From the NCBI GenBank assembly GCA_038212215.1, contig JBBQUT010000042.1, forward strand, positions 1 through 35,213: a stretch of DNA of 35,213 bases, given 5' to 3'. The stretch comes from JALZAI01 sp038212215 (GTDB taxonomy: Bacteria; Actinomycetota; Actinomycetes; Mycobacteriales; Jatrophihabitantaceae). Numbering within the stretch: position 1 is the stretch's first letter; each line of letters starts with the position of its first letter. The notes under the pieces are model-generated. The model searched no databases. It was not told the DNA's origin and was given only the letters and a program-made list of their open reading frames with translations. The position numbers were made by a program, and so were the translations under genes. Shown piece after piece: positions 31,635 to 35,213 of this stretch.

Positions 31635-33080
31635 TCACCAGCCGGCCGGGAGCGGCCGCCCCTCGGCGAAGCCGGACGCCGACTGCACACCGACCACGGC
31701 ACGCTCGAAAAGCTGTTCCAGCGTGGCTGCGCCGGCGTAGGTACATGCCGAGCGAACGCCGGCGACAATGGTGTCGATCAGGTCCTCCACGCCTGGACGG
31801 GACGGGTCGACGAACTGCCGCGCACTGGAGATGCCCTCCTCGAACAGGGCTTTGCGCGCCTGCTCGAACGCACCGTCGCCGCTGGTCCGCTGCGCGACTG
31901 CGCGGGCCGAGGCCATGCCGAAGCTCTCCTTGTACGCCCGGCCGTCCGCGGCGATGTGCAGGTCGCCCGGCGACTCGAGAGTCCCCGCGAACCACGAGCC
32001 GATCATCACGGCCGACGCGCCCGCTGCGAGGGCAAGCGCGACGTCGCGGGCGTGGCGCACCCCTCCGTCCGCCCAGACATTGCCGCCCAACGAGCGAGCC
32101 GCGGCGGCGCATTCGACCACGGCGGAGAACTGCGGTCGTCCGACACCGGTCATCATTCGCGTAGTGCACATCGCTCCAGGACCGACGCCGACCTTGACGA
32201 TGTCCGCACCTGCCTCGATCAGTTCCCGGGTGCCTTCGGCCGACACGACGTTGCCTGCCACGACAGGCACCGTCGGCGCAAGTTCGCGCACGGCCGCCAG
32301 TGCGTCGAGCATGCGAACCTGATGGCCGTGGGCGGTGTCGAGCACGAGGACGTCGATGCCGGCGTCGAGCAACTCGGCGGCCTTGCCCTTGACGTCGCCG
32401 TTGATACCGATCGCGGCGGCGGTACGGAGTCGTCCGGACGCGTCCAACGCGGGCTGGTAGATGGTCGAGCGCAGTGCCCCGGTGCGGGTCAGGATGCCAA
32501 GGAACATCCCGTCGAGGTCGACGACGGGCGCGAGCTTGCGGCGGCCTGCTTCGAGCTGCTGAAATGCCTGCTCGACGTCGACGGACCGATCAGCCGGCGC
32601 GGTGAGGGTAAGCGGACGCGTCGACATCACCTGGTGCAGCTGCGCGAAACGGTCGGCGCCGGCGCAGTCAGCTTCGGTCACGACACCGACCGGGCGCCCG
32701 TCATCGACGACCACGACCGCCCCGTGAGCCCGCTTCGGCAACAGCGCCAGCGCATCGCTCACCGGGCTGTGCGGTGACAGGGTCACCGCCGTCTCGATGA
32801 CCAGGTCCCGCGACTTGACCCACGAGACGACCTCGCGCACCACGGCGGCTGGGATGTCCTGCGGCAAGACGGTCAGCCCACCCCGGCGAGCCACCGTCTC
32901 GGCCATTCGCCGTCCGGCGACGGCAGTCATGTTGGACACGACGAGGGGGATCGTGGCGCCGCTTCCGTCCGTCGTAGTCAGGTCGACATCGAAACGGGAG
33001 GCGACGCCGGAGCGGGCCGGCACCATGAACACGTCGTCATAGGTCAGCTCGTAGGGCACGGTCGCAGTGAGGAAGCGCAC
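31635..33080 (-). CDS. guaB1: GuaB1-family IMP dehydrogenase-related protein (GMP reductase)
   Basis: The protein has 481 residues from GTG 33080. The IMPDH/GMPR barrel begins YELTYDDVFMVPARSGV, is interrupted by a CBS pair (about 95-205) and resumes with DTAHGH, then the loop VGPGAMCTTRMMTGVGRPQ with catalytic Cys 305. The GuaB1 group of mycobacteria has been shown to be a GMP reductase rather than an IMP dehydrogenase, regulated through its CBS domains. This would return GMP to the IMP pool. The start lies 9 bases after a TAGGCT box with no ribosome site, so the transcript is nearly leaderless. Confidence 0.9.
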   Translation of the reverse strand: MRFLTATVPYELTYDDVFMVPARSGVASRFDVDLTTTDGSGATIPLVVSNMTAVAGRRMAETVARRGGLTVLPQDIPAAVVREVVSWVKSRDLVIETAVTLSPHSPVSDALALLPKRAHGAVVVVDDGRPVGVVTEADCAGADRFAQLHQVMSTRPLTLTAPADRSVDVEQAFQQLEAGRRKLAPVVDLDGMFLGILTRTGALRSTIYQPALDASGRLRTAAAIGINGDVKGKAAELLDAGIDVLVLDTAHGHQVRMLDALAAVRELAPTVPVVAGNVVSAEGTRELIEAGADIVKVGVGPGAMCTTRMMTGVGRPQFSAVVECAAAARSLGGNVWADGGVRHARDVALALAAGASAVMIGSWFAGTLESPGDLHIAADGRAYKESFGMASARAVAQRTSGDGAFEQARKALFEEGISSARQFVDPSRPGVEDLIDTIVAGVRSACTYAGAATLEQLFERAVVGVQSASGFAEGRPLPAGW

Positions 33081-33119
33081 GAGAACAACAGCCTACCGGC
33101 CCGACCTACAGTGCTGTAG
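33081..33119. promoter_or_regulatory. Compact divergent promoter region with 14-bp palindrome
   Basis: Only 38 bases separate the divergent GTG starts. Plus strand: TACAGT (33107-33112) ends 6 bases before GTG 33119. Minus strand: TAGGCT (33095-33090) ends 9 bases before GTG 33080. CTACAG-TG-CTGTAG (33106-33119) is a perfect inverted repeat covering the rightward -10 up to the first base of the HAD gene, so a bound protein would block that start. Confidence 0.5.
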
Positions 33120-33583
33120 TGCTTGCAATCCTCGACATCGACGGTGTGGTGGCCGACGTGCGCCACCGGCTGCACCATCTGCGGCGCTGGGGCGACTGGC
33201 CCGCCTTCTTCGACGACGCCAGAAACGACCCGCTGCTGCCCGAGGGTGCCCGGCTGGCGGCTGATCTCGCCGGCCAGCACGAGATCGTCTGGCTGACCGG
33301 CCGTCCGGAATGGCTGCGTGAAGTCACCGAGGACTGGCTCGTCCGCCACAGCCTGCCTGGCACCGAGCTGCATATGCGAGCGAACGGCGACTACCGCCCG
33401 GCACGCGTCTTCAAGCTGGATGTGCTGCACGCCCTGCGCAGCCGCGGCGTCGCCGCGCTGGTCGACGACGACACCGAGGTCGTGGACGCCGCGGTCGCGG
33501 CGGGATTTCCCGCGGCTCTCGCCGACTGGGTGCCGCGCGACGCGCGGTTGCGGGATGCGCAGGAACAATTCGGACGAACCTAG
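33119..33583 (+). CDS. Small HAD-like phosphatase-family protein
   Basis: The protein has 154 residues from GTG 33119. The first motif is LAILDIDGVVADVRHRL (the DxDG pattern of HAD proteins), the second is WLTGRPEW, and an acidic pair occurs in LVDDDTEVVDAAVAAGF. The single compact domain and HRL after the DxDGVVAD resemble small HADs that act on nucleotides or polynucleotide ends, but the substrate cannot be read. Divergence from guaB1 makes a nucleotide substrate attractive (inference). The start appears leaderless. Confidence 0.8.
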   Translation: MLAILDIDGVVADVRHRLHHLRRWGDWPAFFDDARNDPLLPEGARLAADLAGQHEIVWLTGRPEWLREVTEDWLVRHSLPGTELHMRANGDYRPARVFKLDVLHALRSRGVAALVDDDTEVVDAAVAAGFPAALADWVPRDARLRDAQEQFGRT

Positions 33584-33745
33584 TAAACGCTGAGCCCATG
33601 ATCACGGCCAGATAACGATCCATCGATCACTGTCCGGATTTGTCGTGGGTTCGAACGAATTCGAGGCGTCGTCTGGGCGCGCCGGTGTTGAAACCTCGGA
33701 GGATCTGCGCACACTTGTGATGCGAATCTCTCCGGAAGCGATTGC

Positions 33746-33788
33746 AGGTGCCGATGGAGGGGCAAGACAACAATCGGGATCGGCACCT
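33746..33788 (+). promoter_or_regulatory. 10-bp inverted repeat upstream of the DUF5999 gene
   Basis: AGGTGCCGAT (33746-33755) and ATCGGCACCT (33779-33788) are perfect inverted repeats with a 23-base loop, 39 bases before the ATG at 33828. It could be a leader hairpin or a regulator site. The rest of the 33584-33827 gap shows no gene. Confidence 0.4.
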
Positions 33789-33827
33789 TCGCCGGTCCGG
33801 AACAGACCAAAAGCTCAGGACACCGCA

Positions 33828-34070
33828 ATGAACGTGCACGCCATGCCCGACCCGACCCACTGTGACCACGTCCCCGCCTGCCCGTCGGTGGAGGCCACCG
33901 ACCGCGAAGCCGCGCACGTGGTCGCATCGCATCCTGAGCAGGGTTGGAGCTTGTTGTGCAACGGGATCGTGTTGTTCGAAGACTTCGGCGAATTGCTGCC
34001 CAACGGAACCAGCGTCGGCGCCCGCCGGCGTGAGTTGCTGCTGGCCTCCCCGCACCGCCACGCTGGCTGA
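33828..34070 (+). CDS. DUF5999 family small protein
   Basis: The protein has 80 residues from ATG 33828, with CAGGA 8 bases upstream. After a variable N-terminus come HCDHVPACPSVEATDREAA and SHPEQGWSLLCNGIVLFEDFG, then ELLPNG. This is the conserved body of a small protein family common in Streptomyces and relatives, of unknown function. The Cys/His cluster (H, C, H, C and a later C) may bind metal. A start at 33645 would add an uncharacteristic 61-residue leader and is rejected. Confidence 0.8.
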   Translation: MNVHAMPDPTHCDHVPACPSVEATDREAAHVVASHPEQGWSLLCNGIVLFEDFGELLPNGTSVGARRRELLLASPHRHAG

Positions 34071-34609
34071 CCCCTTTCCGACCGCTCGCTCGTCCCGCCC
34101 CTTCGCTGGCTGCGCTCGACCGACGCCCGAATCTGGTTGCGACCCGCGTACACGCACGATCTCGACGTGTCGCGACTCCTCGTGAGCTGGCGATGGTCGC
34201 TCCATCGGCGACCCGGACCAGCCACGTCCGGGGCTGCCCTTTCGCGGCAGCCCGGCCAGGACCACCATCGCGCCCGGCATCCTCAGCGGCGGTGACGCTG
34301 GTCCGACCTGGGCGCAGCTCCAGTGTCATGTCGCCGATCGCAAGCTTCGCTGCGTCATCGCAGAATTCAGTGGGCCGTCCGTATCTGCCCACCACGCGCA
34401 GTCGGCGCGCACCTGACAGCGTGCCCGGCGTCGGCAGAGTTGTCAGTTGATCCTCGTAAGGTTTCCGTTGGCGGGTGCGGGCCTCGCTCGCACGAAGAAT
34501 GCGGCGACGGTGAGTGTCGTTGCCGTCGAGTACCGTCGGCCGGTGCCGGTTCGCTCTCTCGATGTGGGACGGGTGGACACAAGATCGCTAATATTGCTCG
34601 GGATTGGTC
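34071..34609. other. Gene-poor region of about 540 bases
   Basis: No convincing gene is present. The best candidate is a minus-strand frame from GTG 34395 (start MVGRYGRPTEF, later TWLVRVADGATIASS), which is moderately GC3-biased for about 70 codons and then becomes arginine-rich; I recognise no family. The segment holds two hairpins (CGATGG/CCATCG at 34191-34207, and the one at 34231-34253) and, near 34076-34125 on the minus strand, a CGAGCGCAGC motif like that of the repeat at the left edge. Confidence 0.4.
34231..34253 (+). terminator. 8-bp GC-rich stem-loop
   Basis: GGGCTGCC (34231-34238) pairs perfectly with GGCAGCCC (34246-34253) around a 7-base loop. It lies 160 bases after the DUF5999 stop and may end that transcript. 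There is no T-run. Confidence 0.4.
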
Positions 34610-34638
34610 TTGTAGCGACGATGTCGGTGCGGTAGAAT
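34610..34638 (+). promoter_or_regulatory. Candidate sigma-70-type promoter of the DUF222 gene
   Basis: TTGTAG (34610-34615) and TAGAAT (34633-34638) are exactly 17 bases apart. The -10 matches TATAAT at 5 of 6 positions and ends 7 bases before ATG 34646, which implies a leaderless mRNA. There is no Shine-Dalgarno sequence. Confidence 0.55.
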
Positions 34639-34645
34639 CGAATAC

Positions 34646-35213
34646 ATGGTCGGGACGGTGGTGGACTCGCTGGCTCCTTCCGTGTTCTCCTCGACTGTCG
34701 GGGCGGCGCGGGCCGCCGCGTACGCCCGGTTGCACGCTGTTCTCGACGAGTTGGATGCTGTCGAGCTGGATCCGTGCAGTGACGAGGAAATCGTGACCGA
34801 CTGGCGTGAACGGGAACGGCTGCGGCGCCGGTTAGCTGCGGGTGAGCACGCGATCATCACCCAGGTCGAGTGCCGCTCACTGCCGTATCGGCACGGTGCC
34901 CGCTCGGCGGCGGTGTTCGCGAGCCAGCTGTTACGCATCAGCCCCGGTGAGGCGCATGCCCGGGTGCGGGCGGCGGCAGCGTTGGGCCCACGGCGCACCG
35001 TGACCGGGCTGGTGGTGGCGCCGTTGTTCGCGGCGGTCGCCGCCGCGCAAGCGCACGGCACGATTTCGGAGAAGCACGCGCAGGTGATCGTGAGCGCTGT
35101 GCAGAAGCTGCCCGCCACCATCCGTCACGACCTGCACGCCACCGTGGAGCAGATCCTGCTCGACGTCGCCCGCGAACAGCACCCCCGCTTCCTCGAGCAG
35201 CACGCCACCGAAC
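34646..35213 (+). CDS. DUF222 domain protein, probably with HNH endonuclease domain (13E12 family), 5' part only
   Basis: The frame is open from ATG 34646 to the window edge (189 codons). It reads as the helical DUF222 domain: RLHAVLDELDAVELDP, LRRRLAAGEHAIITQVE, LLRISPGEAHARVRAA, then AHGTISEKHAQVIVSAV. In full-length members an HNH nuclease motif follows at the C-terminus, which would lie beyond the window. These genes occur in many copies in actinobacteria and behave like a dispersed multigene family, formerly called the 13E12 repeat in mycobacteria. Their function is not established. Confidence 0.88.
   Translation, partial: MVGTVVDSLAPSVFSSTVGAARAAAYARLHAVLDELDAVELDPCSDEEIVTDWRERERLRRRLAAGEHAIITQVECRSLPYRHGARSAAVFASQLLRISPGEAHARVRAAAALGPRRTVTGLVVAPLFAAVAAAQAHGTISEKHAQVIVSAVQKLPATIRHDLHATVEQILLDVAREQHPRFLEQHATE

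Noticed and set aside
33106..33119. CopY/BlaI-type operator (TACA-TGTA)
   Set aside because: The spacing between TACA and TGTA is four bases rather than the two of the classic site, and no BlaI/CopY gene is present; it is reported only as a palindrome.
33647..33656. GGGTTCGAAC, resembling the T-arm of a tRNA or an attachment site
   Set aside because: The flanking bases do not form the T stem, no acceptor or anticodon arm is present, and no integrase gene is nearby.

Overview
The window is GC-rich (roughly two-thirds G+C by eye), with frequent GTG starts, many GTGA stop/start overlaps and many TANNNT boxes a few bases in front of start codons. Together with its gene families (DUF2510, an FHA-containing SARP regulator, an EphD-type hydrolase/SDR fusion, a WS/DGAT-type acyltransferase, GuaB1, DUF5999, a DUF222 protein) this points to a chromosomal segment of an actinobacterium. 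The lipid enzymes and GuaB1 suggest the mycobacteria-like side of the phylum, but I cannot name a genus.

Layout. 1-185: a 71-bp tandem repeat whose units each carry a mini-ORF that ends in a GTGA overlap with the next unit, the last overlapping the start of an LtrA-type membrane protein gene (182-1372). 1388-1783: a small zinc-ribbon protein. 2047-7174: a signalling block made of a receptor-type Ser/Thr kinase with an unusual catalytic loop, a convergent pair (kinase plus SARP-FHA regulator of EmbR architecture) and a divergent DUF2510 membrane protein. 7253-15191: a sugar uptake and hydrolysis operon read leftwards (GH5-like enzyme, binding lipoprotein, two permeases, LacI regulator, GH1 beta-glycosidase) with no ATPase gene, an intercistronic hairpin, and candidate operator/promoter sites upstream.

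15532-17558: a toxin-antitoxin area with a vapC remnant, an acetyltransferase remnant and two complete divergent vapBC pairs. 17675-19227: an ECF42-type sigma factor coupled to its YCII/DGPF partner. 19654-23643: GrpB-family protein, acyl-CoA ligase, EamA exporter and a divergent CGNR zinc-finger regulator. 23659-28381: a large secreted glycosidase-like protein, a Xi-class GST-like reductase and a beta-hydroxyacid dehydrogenase-like enzyme. 28456-33583: EphD-type fusion, WS/DGAT acyltransferase, GuaB1 and a small HAD-like protein. 33584-35213: a DUF5999 protein, a gene-poor stretch and the 5' part of a DUF222 gene cut by the window edge.

The most unusual feature is the leader-ORF tandem repeat at the left edge. 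Next are the two-kinase/FHA-regulator module and the number of genes that look leaderless. All functional calls come from reading motifs by eye; no database search was run.
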